Below are positions 1 through 9,791 of a stretch of DNA of 64,000 nucleotides, one piece after another. Source of the stretch: Paracidovorax oryzae ATCC 19882 (GTDB lineage: Bacteria; Pseudomonadota; Gammaproteobacteria; Burkholderiales; Burkholderiaceae_C). Within the stretch, counting starts at the first letter, position 1. Every line of letters begins with the position of its first letter. The position numbers and the translations under genes are program-made. The stretch covers positions 62,001 to 126,000 of the forward strand of contig NZ_JMKU01000005.1 of the NCBI RefSeq assembly GCF_000687165.1, given 5' to 3'. The notes beneath the pieces were generated by a model, which was given only the letters and a program-made list of their open reading frames with translations, searched no databases and was not told the DNA's origin.

Positions 1-1242
1 CAGCAGCGCCGAGCGCCGCCACAGCCAGCCCACCACCGCCGCGGCGACCCAGGCGAACAGGGTGATGTGCAACCCGGAAATGCTCACCAGATGCGCCACG
101 CCCGTCGCGCGGAACACGTCCCAGTCCGCCCGGTCGATCGCGCGCTGGTCACCCGTCACCAGGGCCGCCACCACGCCCGCGGCACGCCGCCGGGCCAGGT
201 CCTGCGGATCGGCGTCCGCCCCGGCCACCTGCGGCGGCGCCAGCCGGGCGAGGATGGCATCGCGCACCCGCTGCCGCGCCTGCTCCACCGGGTGCCGCCA
301 CCAGGGCGCGGCCTCCAGCCGCACCGGCCGCTCGGCGCGGGCGCCCGCCTGCACGGAGCCCGTGGCCTGCACGCCCTGCTCCCACAGCCAGAGCTCGGCA
401 TCGAAGCCGCCCGGATTGCGCAGGCCGTGCGGGGCATTCAAGCGCACCGTCATCTCCCACCGCTCGCCCACGTGGACGGCAGGCACGGGCGCAGGGGCAG
501 GCGACGGCGAGGAAGAAGACGATGCCGGTGCCGCGTCCGGCATGCCCGCGGATGCGGATGCGGCCCGGGCCTTCGTCCGGGGGCCGTCCGCCTGGCGCGC
601 GAACCAGGGCGCCCCGGAAGACCACGACACATCGACCAGCGGAGGCAGCCGCACGGGCCGGCCGGGCGCATGGCGTGCGCCGGCACCGCCCCCCGCCTCC
701 GGGCGGTCCTTCCGTCCGCTGCGCTGCGGGCGGCCTCCCCCGGAACGCGGCCGGCCGCCACCCTGCTCCGTGTACCAGGCCGACTCCACCTCCAGCCGCA
801 GGCGCACGCCCGCGTCGGTGGGTTGCGGCATCGCCGCCACCACGGCGACGATGCGCAGGTCGCGCCCCTCCAGGGCCGGGTCCAGCGCATCCGACAGGTA
901 GGCGCCCGCGCGCAAGCCGCAGACCGCGAAGGCCGCCAGCGCCGTGGCACAGAAGGCCAGCCATCGTGGAGCGGAAACCGGCAATGCACGGGCCACCGGG
1001 CCGCACCGCCGCCGGCCCAGGCGCCGGGCCAGCACCCACACGGCCACGCCCGCCAGCAGCAGTGCCGCATACACGCGCACCGGCCAGAGCGCAGGCTGCA
1101 TGAGCTGCAGCAACGCACCGGCAATGCTGCCCAGCAGCAGCGCGGGCCAGAGCCAGCCGCCAGCCTCGATGAGGGCGCTCGATGGCGGGGCGGGGAGAGA
1201 CGGAGGGACGGGCGGCGTGGCGGAGGAAGCGGGCCGGCTCAT
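1..1242 (-). CDS. comEC: ComEC/Rec2 DNA uptake channel protein, N-terminal part (cut by window edge)
   Basis: Inner-membrane channel that carries single-stranded DNA into the cytoplasm during natural transformation. The reading frame runs from an ATG at 1242 to the window edge, 414 codons, so only the N-terminal half is present. Visible are two or three hydrophobic segments within about the first 110 residues, then the soluble DUF4131/OB-like region (LRIVAVVAAMPQPTDAGVRL), a Pro/Ala/Ser-rich insert near residues 200-240, and the start of the Competence domain (HLVSISGLHITLFAW) just before the edge. This order matches ComEC of Comamonadaceae. The gene is monocistronic as far as can be seen. 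Upstream lies only the decayed zeta-toxin remnant. Family identity is secure; the function of the whole protein cannot be judged from half of it. Confidence 0.9.
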   Translation of the reverse strand, partial: MSRPASSATPPVPPSLPAPPSSALIEAGGWLWPALLLGSIAGALLQLMQPALWPVRVYAALLLAGVAVWVLARRLGRRRCGPVARALPVSAPRWLAFCATALAAFAVCGLRAGAYLSDALDPALEGRDLRIVAVVAAMPQPTDAGVRLRLEVESAWYTEQGGGRPRSGGGRPQRSGRKDRPEAGGGAGARHAPGRPVRLPPLVDVSWSSGAPWFARQADGPRTKARAASASAGMPDAAPASSSSSPSPAPAPVPAVHVGERWEMTVRLNAPHGLRNPGGFDAELWLWEQGVQATGSVQAGARAERPVRLEAAPWWRHPVEQARQRVRDAILARLAPPQVAGADADPQDLARRRAAGVVAALVTGDQRAIDRADWDVFRATGVAHLVSISGLHITLFAWVAAAVVGWLWRRSALL

Positions 1243-1356
1243 GGGGCCTGATGCTAGGGCTGGCGACAGGCCGCGGACCGCGAGAAAAAGGCATGCAAGG
1301 CATGCCGATCCGTGAGGCAAGGGCGCCGGTCGACCTCGACGCTCCACAGGCAGCCG

Positions 1357-1614
1357 TCATCGAAGAAGGTGAAGCCGAAGAAGGTGAAGCGCACCGTCCG
1401 GGGAGGCGCGAAGCGCCTTCCCGATCTTGTCGGCGTCCACGAAGGCGCCGATCCACCGGGGCTTTAACTCGGACTGCAGGGTGCTCTTGCCGAATCCGTT
1501 CGGCCCCGCGTGGACGCGCAGGCGCGGCTGGGTGGGCTGGGCCAGGGCAGGCCTGGCCGCCCGCCCGGCAGGTCTTTGACCAGGGCCCGTTCCACCCGGC
1601 GCAGAATGGCCCAC
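1357..1614 (-). pseudogene. Remnant of a zeta-toxin-like P-loop ATPase
   Basis: This gene-poor stretch (1243-1654) holds a short open frame whose central 40 residues (1405-1524) read RLRVHAGPNGFGKSTL and then WIGAFVDADKIGKALRA. This is the Walker A region and the following strand of the zeta toxin / UDP-N-acetylglucosamine kinase-like family, where the normal loop is GPNGSGKST. Nothing upstream looks like a family N-terminus. The frame ends shortly after in a 15-base tandem duplication (1362-1391), and none of the downstream kinase motifs are in frame. No antitoxin gene is adjacent. I read it as a decayed fragment of an ATPase or toxin gene left by a past insertion, not an expressed protein. 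Confidence 0.5.
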
Positions 1615-1654
1615 GGGGAGGCATCCCGCCGCCCGCCATCCCAGGAGAATCTCC

Positions 1655-2062
1655 GTGAAGATCGAAGGCCAATGCCACTGCGGCGCGGTGGCCTACGAAG
1701 CCGAGGTGCAGCCGGGCAGCATGACGGTCTGCCACTGCAACGACTGCCAGACCCACTCGGGCTCCGCGTTCCGCGCCAACATTCCCGCGCCGGCCTCCGG
1801 CTTCCGGCTGACGCGGGGCATGCCGCGCACCTACGTGAAAACCGCCGACAGCGGGGCCAGGCGCCTGCTCGCGTTCTGCGAACACTGCGGCACGCCGCTG
1901 TACGCCTGCGCGGAAGAAAACCCGGCGGCCTATTCGCTGCGGATCGGCGCCATCCTGCAGCGGCACGCACTGGGCGCCCCGAAAAGACAGATCTGGACCC
2001 GGCGGCGCCTGGCCTGGGTGCCGTCTCCCGACGGGGTGGAGAGCTTCGACGGGCAGCCCTGA
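1655..2062 (+). CDS. GFA family (glutathione-dependent formaldehyde-activating-like) zinc protein
   Basis: A 135-residue protein of the GFA/DUF636 (Mss4-like fold) family. The zinc-binding cysteines are visible: CHCGAV near residue 7, CHCNDCQ near 27, and CEHCGTPL near 77. These are the conserved CxC, CxxC and CxxC groups of the family. GFA proteins include a glutathione-dependent formaldehyde-activating enzyme, but most small members like this one have no proven substrate, so only the fold is assigned. Start chosen: GTG at 1655, preceded by AGGAG at 1643-1647, seven bases upstream. It stands alone between the zeta-toxin remnant and ridA. Confidence 0.88.
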   Translation: MKIEGQCHCGAVAYEAEVQPGSMTVCHCNDCQTHSGSAFRANIPAPASGFRLTRGMPRTYVKTADSGARRLLAFCEHCGTPLYACAEENPAAYSLRIGAILQRHALGAPKRQIWTRRRLAWVPSPDGVESFDGQP

Positions 2063-2178
2063 AGGAGCCGCCGGAGCGCTGTACCATTCCTTCCGCCGCA
2101 GGCCCTGGCTGCGCTCCACCGACCGGCACGCGCACGGCCGGCGCCGCTTTTTCCTTCTCAACCCGCTTCCCCATCACC

Positions 2179-2637
2179 ATGAGCATCTACGACAAACTCT
2201 CCGCACTGAACATCACGCTCCCGCCCGTCGCCACGCCGGCCGCGGCCTATGTGCCCTACGTGCAGACGGGCAACCTCGTCTTCCTGAGCGGCCATATCGC
2301 GCGCAAGGACGGCAAGCCATGGGTCGGCCAGCTCGGCCGCGACGTCGCGACGGAAGACGGCAAGGCCGCGGCACGGGCCGTGGCGATCGACCTGCTGGGC
2401 ACGCTGCATGCGGCCACGGGCGGCGACCTGAACCGCGTGCAGCGCATCGTGAAGGTGATGAGCCTGGTGAACTCCACGGGCGACTTCACCGAGCAGCACC
2501 TGGTGACCAACGGCGCCAGCGAACTGCTGGGCGAAGTGTTCGGCGACAAGGGCAAGCACGCTCGCAGTGCCTTCGGCGTGGCGCAGATCCCCATGGGCGC
2601 CTGCGTGGAAATCGAGCTGATCGCCGAGCTGGCCTGA
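2179..2637 (+). CDS. RidA family (YjgF/UK114) protein
   Basis: A 152-residue protein of the long RidA subclass. RidA enzymes hydrolyse reactive enamine/imine intermediates released by PLP enzymes. The family pattern is visible: VQTGNLVFLSGHIA near residue 30, LNRVQRIVKVMSLVNST in the middle, and HARSAFGVAQIPMGACVEIEL at the C-terminus, with the conserved Arg (ARSAFGV) that binds the substrate carboxylate in active RidA proteins. Start is ATG at 2179; no strong ribosome binding site precedes it. The next gene, pyridoxal kinase, begins 5 bases after the stop, so the two are probably cotranscribed. That pairing fits a link between PLP chemistry and imine detoxification, but this is inference. 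Confidence 0.9.
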   Translation: MSIYDKLSALNITLPPVATPAAAYVPYVQTGNLVFLSGHIARKDGKPWVGQLGRDVATEDGKAAARAVAIDLLGTLHAATGGDLNRVQRIVKVMSLVNSTGDFTEQHLVTNGASELLGEVFGDKGKHARSAFGVAQIPMGACVEIELIAELA

Positions 2638-2642
2638 GCGCC

Positions 2643-3581
2643 GTGGATGCCGTGAGCGCCACCGCAACCCCTTGCGCCGGCCCGCCGCCCGGGGAGCCGC
2701 CGCTGGTGCTCTCCATCCAGTCGCACGTCGCCTTCGGGCACGTGGGCAACGATGCGGCCATGCTGCCGCTGCAACTGCTGGGCATCCAGCCGGTGGCGGT
2801 GCATACGGTGCAATTCTCCAACCACACGGGCTACGGCGAGTTCAAGGGGCAGGTCTTCCCGCCCGCGCACATCGCCGACGTGCTCGACGGCCTGCGCGCG
2901 CGCGGCGTGCTGGCGCGCTGCACGGCAGTGCTCTCGGGCTACCTGGGCGATGCCGGCGTGGGCGAGGCCATCCTGGCCGCGGTGCAGGAGATCCGGGCCG
3001 TGCGCCCGGGCCTGCGCTACCTGTGCGACCCGGTGATGGGCGACGTGGGCCGGGGCGTGTTCGTGCGCCCGGGCATCCCGGAATTCCTGCGCCGCCGCGC
3101 GCTGGCGCAGGCCAGCATCATCACGCCCAACCAGTACGAGTTCGAACTGCTGCACGGTGCGCCGCTGGGCTCGGTGGACGAAGCGGTGGCCGCCGCGCGT
3201 GCACTGCTGGGCGATGCCGCCGGCACGGGCCCCTCGCTCATCGTGGTGACCAGCCTGCGCACGCCGGACGTGCCGGACGACCGGCTGGCCACGCTGGCCG
3301 TGACGGCAGAGGCCGCCTGGCTGGTGCGCACGCCGTTCATCGACCTGCAGCCCCTGCCCAACGGCATGGGCGACGTGTTCTCGGCCGTGCTGCTGGGCCA
3401 CCTGCTGCGCGGCGCGGCCACGCCGGACGCGGTATCGAGCGCGGTCAGCAGCCTGTATGCGCTGGTGTCGCGCACCGCGCCGGGCCAGCGCGACCTGCCC
3501 CTGGTGGCCTGCCGCGAGCAGATCGCGCAGCCGTCGGAGCGTTTCGCCGCCGAGGCGGTGGGCCCTCCGGCGCAGTCCTGA
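2643..3581 (+). CDS. pdxY: Pyridoxal kinase (PdxY/PdxK type)
   Basis: Phosphorylates pyridoxal (and possibly pyridoxine) with ATP in the PLP salvage pathway. It is a 312-residue ribokinase-fold protein: LVLSIQSHVAFGHVGN near the N-terminus (substrate pocket, PdxY type), LSGYLGDAGVGEAIL, CDPVMGD (ATP/Mg loop), ITPNQYEFELL, and the C-terminal anion hole and base in NGMGDVFSAVLLGHLL. Start: the frame has no ATG near the N-terminus. GTG at 2643 is used, with GTG at 2652 as alternative; neither has a good Shine-Dalgarno. The start lies 5 bases after ridA, suggesting translational coupling. About 10-15 extra Ala/Pro-rich residues precede the usual family N-terminus, which makes the later GTG plausible. 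Confidence 0.9.
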   Translation: MDAVSATATPCAGPPPGEPPLVLSIQSHVAFGHVGNDAAMLPLQLLGIQPVAVHTVQFSNHTGYGEFKGQVFPPAHIADVLDGLRARGVLARCTAVLSGYLGDAGVGEAILAAVQEIRAVRPGLRYLCDPVMGDVGRGVFVRPGIPEFLRRRALAQASIITPNQYEFELLHGAPLGSVDEAVAAARALLGDAAGTGPSLIVVTSLRTPDVPDDRLATLAVTAEAAWLVRTPFIDLQPLPNGMGDVFSAVLLGHLLRGAATPDAVSSAVSSLYALVSRTAPGQRDLPLVACREQIAQPSERFAAEAVGPPAQS

Positions 3582-3605
3582 AGCGAAATCCGGGCCGCGA
3601 CCGGA

Positions 3606-5216
3606 TCAGGCTGCCAGCCTGCGCGGCTCGCCCCGCGCGGGCTGCGGCAGTGCAGCGCCGGCAGCGCCCGGCAGGGCGCGCAGCTTGAACACCGACACCG
3701 TGCGCGCCAGTTGCTCCGCCTGCTCGCGCAGGCTCTGGGCCGCGGCCGCGCTTTCCTCCACCAGCGCGGCGTTCTGCTGCGTCATCTGGTCCAGCCGCCC
3801 CACGGACTCGTTCACCTGCCCGATGCCGGCGCTCTGCTCGGAGGCCGCGGCAGTAATCTCTCCGATCATGTCGTTCACGTGCTGCACAGAGCGCACGATG
3901 TCCTGCATGGTGGCGCCGGCATCCTGCACCAGCCGGCTGCCCGCCTCCACCCGCTCCACCGAGGTCCCGATCAGTTGCTTGATCTCCCGTGCGGCAGTGG
4001 CGCTGCGCTGCGCCAGGGCGCGCACCTCGCCCGCCACCACCGCGAAGCCCCGGCCCTGCTCACCCGCGCGGGCGGCTTCCACGGCCGCGTTCAGGGCCAG
4101 GATGTTGGTCTGGAAGGCGATGCCGTCGATCACGCCGATGATGTCGGCGATGCGGCGGCTGCTCTGGTGGATGTCATCCATGGTGGAGACCACCTGGGTG
4201 ACCACGTCGCCGCCGCGCTGCGCCACGCTGCGGGCACTGGCCGCCAGCCCGCTGGCCTGCTGCGCGCTGCCCGCGCTCTGCTGCAGGGTGCTGGTGAACT
4301 GCTCCATGGCCGCGGCCGTCTCCTGCAGGCTGCTGGAAGCCTGCTCGGTGCGCACGGACAGGTCCTGGTTGCCCGTGGCGATCTCGGCGCTGGCGATGGC
4401 GATGCTGTCGGTGCTCTGGCGCACCTGCCGCACCACGCCCGAAAGCGATTCGCCCATGGCACCGAGCGATCGCAGCAGCTCGCCGAATTCGTCGCCGCGG
4501 CCCAGCGGCACGGGCGAGGCCAGGTCCCCCTCCGCGATGCGGGCCGCCACGGCATTGGCCTCGGCCAGCGGCTTCTGGATGCCGCGGATCAGCACCACGC
4601 TGCCCGCCACGATGCCGGCGAACAGCAGCGCCATGCCCGCGGCCGCCCCCAGCAGGATGCGCCGCAGCGACGCGGCCGTCCGGTCGCGCAACGCGTCGGC
4701 GGCCTCGGCCTGCGACTGCGCGAAGTCCCGCAGGAGCTGGAGGTAGGTCGCCACGGCAGGCTGGTAGCGCTGCAGCACCAGCGCGCGGGCCTCGTCACGC
4801 TGGCCGGCGGCAGACAGCCTGCCGGCCTCGCCGCGCAGGTCCAGCGTGGCCTGGCGCGCCGCGGCGATCTTCGCCATCTGCGCCTTGTCCTGCGCGGCAA
4901 GGTCCATGCCGGCGAGCACCTTCTGGGTTTCTGAAATGCGCGCGGACGTGGCAGCGACCGGCTCCTTGAACTGCGCCTCCAGCAGGGGATCGGCAGTGAG
5001 CGCCACCGCCAGGGTGCGCGCCGCGTTGGTTTCCGTCAGCCCGGCCCAGCGCAGGGCTGCCTGGGTGCGCTGCTCCATCTCGTCGCGCGCGGCCTCGGCC
5101 TGGGCCTGCTCGCGCTGGTAGCGCGCACCGGCCACGCCGAGTACCGCGGACAGCATGGCCACCAGCAGGGCGACGGCGATCCAGAGCTTGTGGACGACCC
5201 GCAGTGATCGTTGCAT
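3606..5216 (-). CDS. Methyl-accepting chemotaxis protein (no CheR tail)
   Basis: Transmembrane chemoreceptor of 536 residues. Order: TM1 near residues 10-30, a periplasmic helical region of about 160 residues resembling a four-helix-bundle sensor, TM2 near 190-215, a HAMP domain, and a long cytoplasmic methylation/signalling helix pair. The kinase-interaction tip is clear: [20 protein letters not shown] followed by [17 protein letters not shown]. Start is ATG at 5216 because AAAGGAG lies six bases upstream; an in-frame ATG at 5273 would add 19 residues without that signal. The C-terminus ends in a basic [11 protein letters not shown] and has no NWETF-type tail, unlike the next receptor. Both receptors are on the minus strand; the other lies directly upstream, 124 bases away. 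The ligand cannot be predicted. Confidence 0.93.
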   Translation of the reverse strand: MQRSLRVVHKLWIAVALLVAMLSAVLGVAGARYQREQAQAEAARDEMEQRTQAALRWAGLTETNAARTLAVALTADPLLEAQFKEPVAATSARISETQKVLAGMDLAAQDKAQMAKIAAARQATLDLRGEAGRLSAAGQRDEARALVLQRYQPAVATYLQLLRDFAQSQAEAADALRDRTAASLRRILLGAAAGMALLFAGIVAGSVVLIRGIQKPLAEANAVAARIAEGDLASPVPLGRGDEFGELLRSLGAMGESLSGVVRQVRQSTDSIAIASAEIATGNQDLSVRTEQASSSLQETAAAMEQFTSTLQQSAGSAQQASGLAASARSVAQRGGDVVTQVVSTMDDIHQSSRRIADIIGVIDGIAFQTNILALNAAVEAARAGEQGRGFAVVAGEVRALAQRSATAAREIKQLIGTSVERVEAGSRLVQDAGATMQDIVRSVQHVNDMIGEITAAASEQSAGIGQVNESVGRLDQMTQQNAALVEESAAAAQSLREQAEQLARTVSVFKLRALPGAAGAALPQPARGEPRRLAA

Positions 5217-5340
5217 GGCGGACTCCTTTGTCATGCCGGGGGGGCCGCGCCCACCCTCGTCGGCTGAAGCCATCGTGCATGAAGCTGCGTCCGGGGCGCT
5301 CGGTGTTTACACCAGAGCCGGGCGGAACCACCCGCCAGAT

Positions 5341-7173
5341 TCAGAAGGTTTCCCAGTCGTCGTCGCTCTGGCTGGCCTTGCGCGGCGGCGCAGGGGGCTG
5401 CGGCGCGGGTGCCTGCGCCGCGGATGCCGCTGGTGCCGGGCGGCCGCCGGGCAGTGCGGGCGCCTTGCCGGCAGCCGGCCTGGCGACGGCCGGCGTGCGC
5501 GGCCGGGCGGGTGCCGCGACCGCAGGGCGCGAGGATGCCGGAGCTGCTGCCGGAGGGAAAGCGGGCGCCGGCGCCGCCCTGGCGGCAGGTGGCGGAACGG
5601 GCACGGAGGCGGCGGGAATCCCGGTCACGCTGCCGTCCCGCATGCGGAATGCCGCCACCACTTCGGCCAGCATGGCCGCCTGCGTCTTGAGCGAGCCGGT
5701 GGCGGCCGCGGCCTCCTCGACCAGTGCGGCGTTCTGCTGCGTCACCTGGTCCATCTGCCCGATGGCCTGGCTCACCTGCTCGATACCCGTGCTCTGCTCC
5801 GCGCTCGCGGCGCTGATCTCGCCCATGATGTCGGCCACGCGCCGGATGCTGTCCACCACGGACTCCATGGTGCGCCCCGCCTGCGCGACCTGCTGGGAGC
5901 CCTCGTCCACCTTGGCCACGGAATCACCGATCAGCGCCTTGATGTCCTTGGCGGCTTCGGCGCTGCGCCCCGCGAGTGCGCGCACTTCGCCGGCCACGAC
6001 CGCGAAGCCGCGGCCCTGCTCGCCGGCCCGCGCGGCCTCCACGGCCGCGTTCAGCGCGAGGATGTTCGTCTGGAAGGCAATGCCGTCGATCACGCCGATG
6101 ATGTCGGCGATGCGGCGCGAGGACGCATCGATGGCACCCATGGTCTGCACCACGCCGGCCACCACCTGCCCGCCCTCGCCCGCCACCTGCGAGGCATGGG
6201 CCGCGAGCTGGTTGGCCTGCCGGGCGCTGTCGGCGTTCTGCCGCACTGCGCTGGTGAGCTGTTCGATGGAGGCGGCCGTCTGCTGCAGGGCGCTCGCCTG
6301 CCGCTCGGTGCGCGCGGACAGGTCCTGGTTGCCCGCATCGATTTCCCGCGCGGCGATGGCGATGCTATCGGCCCCCTGGCGCACGCGGCCCGTGACCTGG
6401 GCGAGGTTGTCGTTCATCTGGCGCAGGGCATCCAGCATCTGCCCGGTCTCGTCGCGCCCGCCCATGGTGATATGGCTCGTGAGATCGTTGTCCGCCACGG
6501 CACGCGCGACACGCACCGCCTCGCCGAGCGGGCGCGTGATGCCGCGCGTGATCCACCAGCCCAGGCCCGCCCCCAGGATCAGGGCCAGCACGGTGGAGAC
6601 CGCCACGGCGATGCGGGTCTCCGCGTAGCCGGATTCCACCCCCCCGAGGGCGGCGTCGATGTTCTCCCGCTGCATGTTCAGCAGCTTCTGGACCGTGTCG
6701 AGGAACTGGGTGGTGATGGGCTGGAATTCCTGGGTGAAAAGGCGCTGCGCGTCTTCCACCCGGCCCTCGCGCTTGGCCTTGTATATCGCATCGCGGCTTG
6801 CCAGGTAATTCGTGCGTGCCTTCTGGATGTCGGCCATCGAGGCCTTCTCCTGCTCCGTCTGCAAAAGCGCCTCGATGCGCTTGAGCATGTCCGCAGACTG
6901 CCGCGAAGACGCCGCTGCCTCCTCCGCGAAAGCGTCGTTCAGAGAAGTATCGCTGCTGCGGGCCACGGCCTTGGTCCGCTGCACGCTCGTATGGATGTTG
7001 CGGGCCCAGTCGCTGATCAGCCGTTCCTTGACCAGCGATTCCGAAGCGACGCCCTTCACGGAACGGACCATCGCCCCCATATTGGTCAGTCCCAGCATGT
7101 TCATGAGGAACATGACGAGCAGGATGAGCGCGAATCCCAGCGCGAGGCGGGTGGATATTTTCAGATCTTTCAC
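5341..7173 (-). CDS. Methyl-accepting chemotaxis protein with C-terminal DWETF pentapeptide
   Basis: Transmembrane chemoreceptor of 610 residues: TM1 near 10-30, a periplasmic helical sensor of about 160 residues, TM2 near 190-210, HAMP, then methylation helices and the signalling tip [20 protein letters not shown]. After the signalling helices comes a flexible Ala/Pro-rich linker of about 75 residues ending in SDDDWETF. The last five residues match the xWxxF tether that binds the methyltransferase CheR and the methylesterase CheB in Tar and Tsr, so this is probably a high-abundance type receptor that recruits the adaptation enzymes. Start: GTG at 7173 with AGGAG about nine bases upstream. 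It lies directly upstream of the tail-less receptor on the same strand. Confidence 0.94.
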   Translation of the reverse strand: MKDLKISTRLALGFALILLVMFLMNMLGLTNMGAMVRSVKGVASESLVKERLISDWARNIHTSVQRTKAVARSSDTSLNDAFAEEAAASSRQSADMLKRIEALLQTEQEKASMADIQKARTNYLASRDAIYKAKREGRVEDAQRLFTQEFQPITTQFLDTVQKLLNMQRENIDAALGGVESGYAETRIAVAVSTVLALILGAGLGWWITRGITRPLGEAVRVARAVADNDLTSHITMGGRDETGQMLDALRQMNDNLAQVTGRVRQGADSIAIAAREIDAGNQDLSARTERQASALQQTAASIEQLTSAVRQNADSARQANQLAAHASQVAGEGGQVVAGVVQTMGAIDASSRRIADIIGVIDGIAFQTNILALNAAVEAARAGEQGRGFAVVAGEVRALAGRSAEAAKDIKALIGDSVAKVDEGSQQVAQAGRTMESVVDSIRRVADIMGEISAASAEQSTGIEQVSQAIGQMDQVTQQNAALVEEAAAATGSLKTQAAMLAEVVAAFRMRDGSVTGIPAASVPVPPPAARAAPAPAFPPAAAPASSRPAVAAPARPRTPAVARPAAGKAPALPGGRPAPAASAAQAPAPQPPAPPRKASQSDDDWETF

Positions 7174-7319
7174 GGTAGGTGCTCCTGGCGCGCATCAAGA
7201 CAATGCACGGCCCGGCAGCCGACGCCTCCTGTGGCCGTGCGGGCAGATAGTGCATTGATACAAGCCGAAACACCACTCCGCATAAACACCATATTCCTGT
7301 CGCGATGCGGCGGCGCAAC

Positions 7320-7349
7320 AAAAAAGGGCCGCCATGCCCTGGCGGCCCT
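7320..7349 (-). terminator. Rho-independent terminator after parC
   Basis: Read on the minus strand there is a perfect 9-bp stem (AGGGCCGCC / GGCGGCCCT) with a 7-base loop, running into TTTTTTG. It lies 23 bases past the parC stop codon and closes the parE-slt-parC unit before the upstream region of the chemoreceptor gene. Confidence 0.85.
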
Positions 7350-7372
7350 CCGGCAAGCGGTTCAGCGGAGCT

Positions 7373-9730
7373 TTACTCGACGCGCTGCACGGCGTTGGGC
7401 TTGAAGCCCAGGTCCGCCGCACGGCCCTTGCGCCCGCGCGGGAAGCGCGCATTGTTGAGGCTGCGGATCTCCAGCGTCTCGTCGCGCTCCTTGCCGCCCC
7501 GGCCCACGCCTGCGATGCGCACGCTGCGCGTGTAAGCCGCCGCACCCGCCAGCGTGTCCTTGGGCTCGAGGTCGATGAGCATCAGGCCGCGGCCGCCATT
7601 GGCCATCTGCTTGAGCTCGGTGATCTCGAACGTCAGGATGCGCCCGCCCGCCGAGGCGCAGCACACATGGGTCGCCGGAGCGAGCGCCTGGCTGCCGCTG
7701 GTGAACGCCGCGTGCGACGGCCGGCAGAGCTGCTCGCCCTCGCCCAGCGAGACGAAGGCCTTGCCGCCGCGGTTGCGCGCCGTCATGTGCTCCACGGCGG
7801 CGATGAAGCCGTAGCCGCCCGAACCCGCGAGCAGCAGCGCCGCGTTCGCGGGGCCTGCGAAATAGTGCACCGGCTGCGTGCCGGCCTCCAGGTCGATCAG
7901 CGTGGTGATGGGCTGGCCATCGCCGCGCGCGCCGGGCAGTTGCGAGACAGCCACGGAATACACGCGGCCATTGCTGCCGAAGGCGATGAGCGTATCGACG
8001 GTGCGGCACTCGAAGGTGCCGTAGAGCGCGTCGCCGGACTTGAAGGCGAAGGTGCCTGCATCGTGGCCATGGCCCTGGCGCGCGCGCACCCAGCCCTTCT
8101 GCGAGACGACCACCGTCACGGGCTCGTCGACCACCTTCACCTCGGCCGTGGCGCGCTTGTCGGCCTGGATGAGCGTGCGGCGCGCGTCGGCGAACTGCTT
8201 CGCGTCCGCCTCGATCTCCTTGACCATGAGGCGGCGCAGCGATGCGGGGTTCGCGAGAATGTCCTCGAGCTTGCCCTGCTCCTCGCGCAGTTCCTTGAGT
8301 TCCTGCTCGATCTTGATGGCTTCGAGCCGCGCGAGCTGGCGCAGGCGGATTTCCAGGATGTCCTCGGCCTGCCGCTCCGACAGGTCGAAGCGCGCCATCA
8401 GCGCGGCCTTGGGCTCGTCGCTCGCGCGGATGATGGCGATCACCTCGTCGATGTTGAGCAGCACGGTCTGCCGCCCCTCGAGGATGTGGATGCGGTCCAG
8501 CACCTTGGCGAGGCGGTGCTGGCTGCGCCGCGTGATGGTCTGCTGGCGGAAGGCGATCCATTCCTCCAGCATGCGCCGCAGCGACTTCTGCACGGGCTTG
8601 CCGTCCAGGCCCACCATGGTCAGGTTGATGGGCGCGGAGGTTTCCAGGCTGGTGTGCGCCAGCAGCGTGGTGATGAGCTCCTGCTGCGGCACCTTGCCCG
8701 TCTTGGGCTCGAACACGATGCGCACGGGCGCGTCCTTGCTCGACTCGTCGCGCACCACGTCCAGCACGCCCAGTACCGTGGCCTTGAGCTGCGTCTGCTC
8801 CTGCGAGAGCGCCTTCTTGCCGGCCTTCACCTTGGGGTTGGTGAGCTCCTCGATTTCTTCGAGCACCTTCTGCGCGGACACGCCGGGCGGCAGTTCGGTC
8901 ACCACCATCTGCCATTGCCCGCGCGCCAGGTCCTCGATCTTCCAGCGCGCGCGCACCTTCAGGCTGCCGCGCCCCGTGCGATAGGCGTCCTGGATGTCGC
9001 CCGGGCTGCTGATGATCTGGCCGCCGCCCGGATAGTCCGGGCCCGGCACCATCGCGGCGAGTTCCTCGTCGGCGAGCTTCGGGTTTTTCACCAGCGCCAC
9101 GCAGGCGTCGGCGATCTCACGCAGGTTGTGGCTGGGGATCTCGGTGGCCAGGCCCACGGCGATGCCGCTCGCGCCGTTGAGCAGCGCGAACGGCAGGCGC
9201 GCGGGCAGCTGGCGCGGCTCCTCGGTGGAGCCGTCGTAGTTGGGCACGAAGTCCACCGTGCCCTGGTCGATCTCGTCGAGCAGCAGGCTGGCGATGCGCG
9301 TGAGCCGCGCCTCGGTGTAGCGCATGGCCGCGGCGCCGTCGCCGTCGCGGCTGCCGAAATTGCCCTGGCCGTCGATGAGCGGATAGCGCTGGCTGAAATC
9401 CTGCGCCAGCCGCACCAGAGCGTCGTAGGCCGACTGGTCGCCGTGCGGATGGAAGCGGCCCAGCACGTCGCCCACCACGCGGGCGCTCTTCACCGGCTTG
9501 GCCGGCACGTTGCGGGTGGGCCCGCCATAGGCCAGGCCCATGCGCTCCATCGCGAAGAGGATGCGGCGCTGCACCGGCTTCATGCCGTCGCACACATCCG
9601 GCAGCGCGCGGCCCTTCACCACGGAGAGCGCGTACTCCAGGTAGGCGCGCTGCGCGTAGCCGGCCAGGCCCAGGTGGTCGCCGGACTCGGGCTGGGAGAA
9701 GTCGAGGGTGGGTTGGTCGTTGTCGCTCAT
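7373..9730 (-). CDS. parC: DNA topoisomerase IV subunit A
   Basis: Breakage-reunion subunit of topoisomerase IV, which decatenates daughter chromosomes with ParE. It is a 785-residue protein with the DNA gyrase A/ParC winged-helix domain ([11 protein letters not shown] near residue 51; the quinolone region [13 protein letters not shown] near 93-105), the catalytic tyrosine in MRYTEARL (Tyr138), then the tower, coiled coil and a C-terminal beta-pinwheel with GyrA-box-like repeats. The residue after HPHGD, equivalent to Ser80 of E. coli ParC, is Gln99. It is the last gene of a parE-slt-parC unit on the minus strand, with a terminator after it. ParC rather than GyrA is favoured by the length, the parE linkage and the lack of an acidic tail. 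Confidence 0.95.
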   Translation of the reverse strand: MSDNDQPTLDFSQPESGDHLGLAGYAQRAYLEYALSVVKGRALPDVCDGMKPVQRRILFAMERMGLAYGGPTRNVPAKPVKSARVVGDVLGRFHPHGDQSAYDALVRLAQDFSQRYPLIDGQGNFGSRDGDGAAAMRYTEARLTRIASLLLDEIDQGTVDFVPNYDGSTEEPRQLPARLPFALLNGASGIAVGLATEIPSHNLREIADACVALVKNPKLADEELAAMVPGPDYPGGGQIISSPGDIQDAYRTGRGSLKVRARWKIEDLARGQWQMVVTELPPGVSAQKVLEEIEELTNPKVKAGKKALSQEQTQLKATVLGVLDVVRDESSKDAPVRIVFEPKTGKVPQQELITTLLAHTSLETSAPINLTMVGLDGKPVQKSLRRMLEEWIAFRQQTITRRSQHRLAKVLDRIHILEGRQTVLLNIDEVIAIIRASDEPKAALMARFDLSERQAEDILEIRLRQLARLEAIKIEQELKELREEQGKLEDILANPASLRRLMVKEIEADAKQFADARRTLIQADKRATAEVKVVDEPVTVVVSQKGWVRARQGHGHDAGTFAFKSGDALYGTFECRTVDTLIAFGSNGRVYSVAVSQLPGARGDGQPITTLIDLEAGTQPVHYFAGPANAALLLAGSGGYGFIAAVEHMTARNRGGKAFVSLGEGEQLCRPSHAAFTSGSQALAPATHVCCASAGGRILTFEITELKQMANGGRGLMLIDLEPKDTLAGAAAYTRSVRIAGVGRGGKERDETLEIRSLNNARFPRGRKGRAADLGFKPNAVQRVE

Positions 9731-9791
9731 GCGTCGGGAAGGATGGAAAGAGGAACGCGGCGGACGGTGCGCCGCGGTGTCGTTCGAAAGA

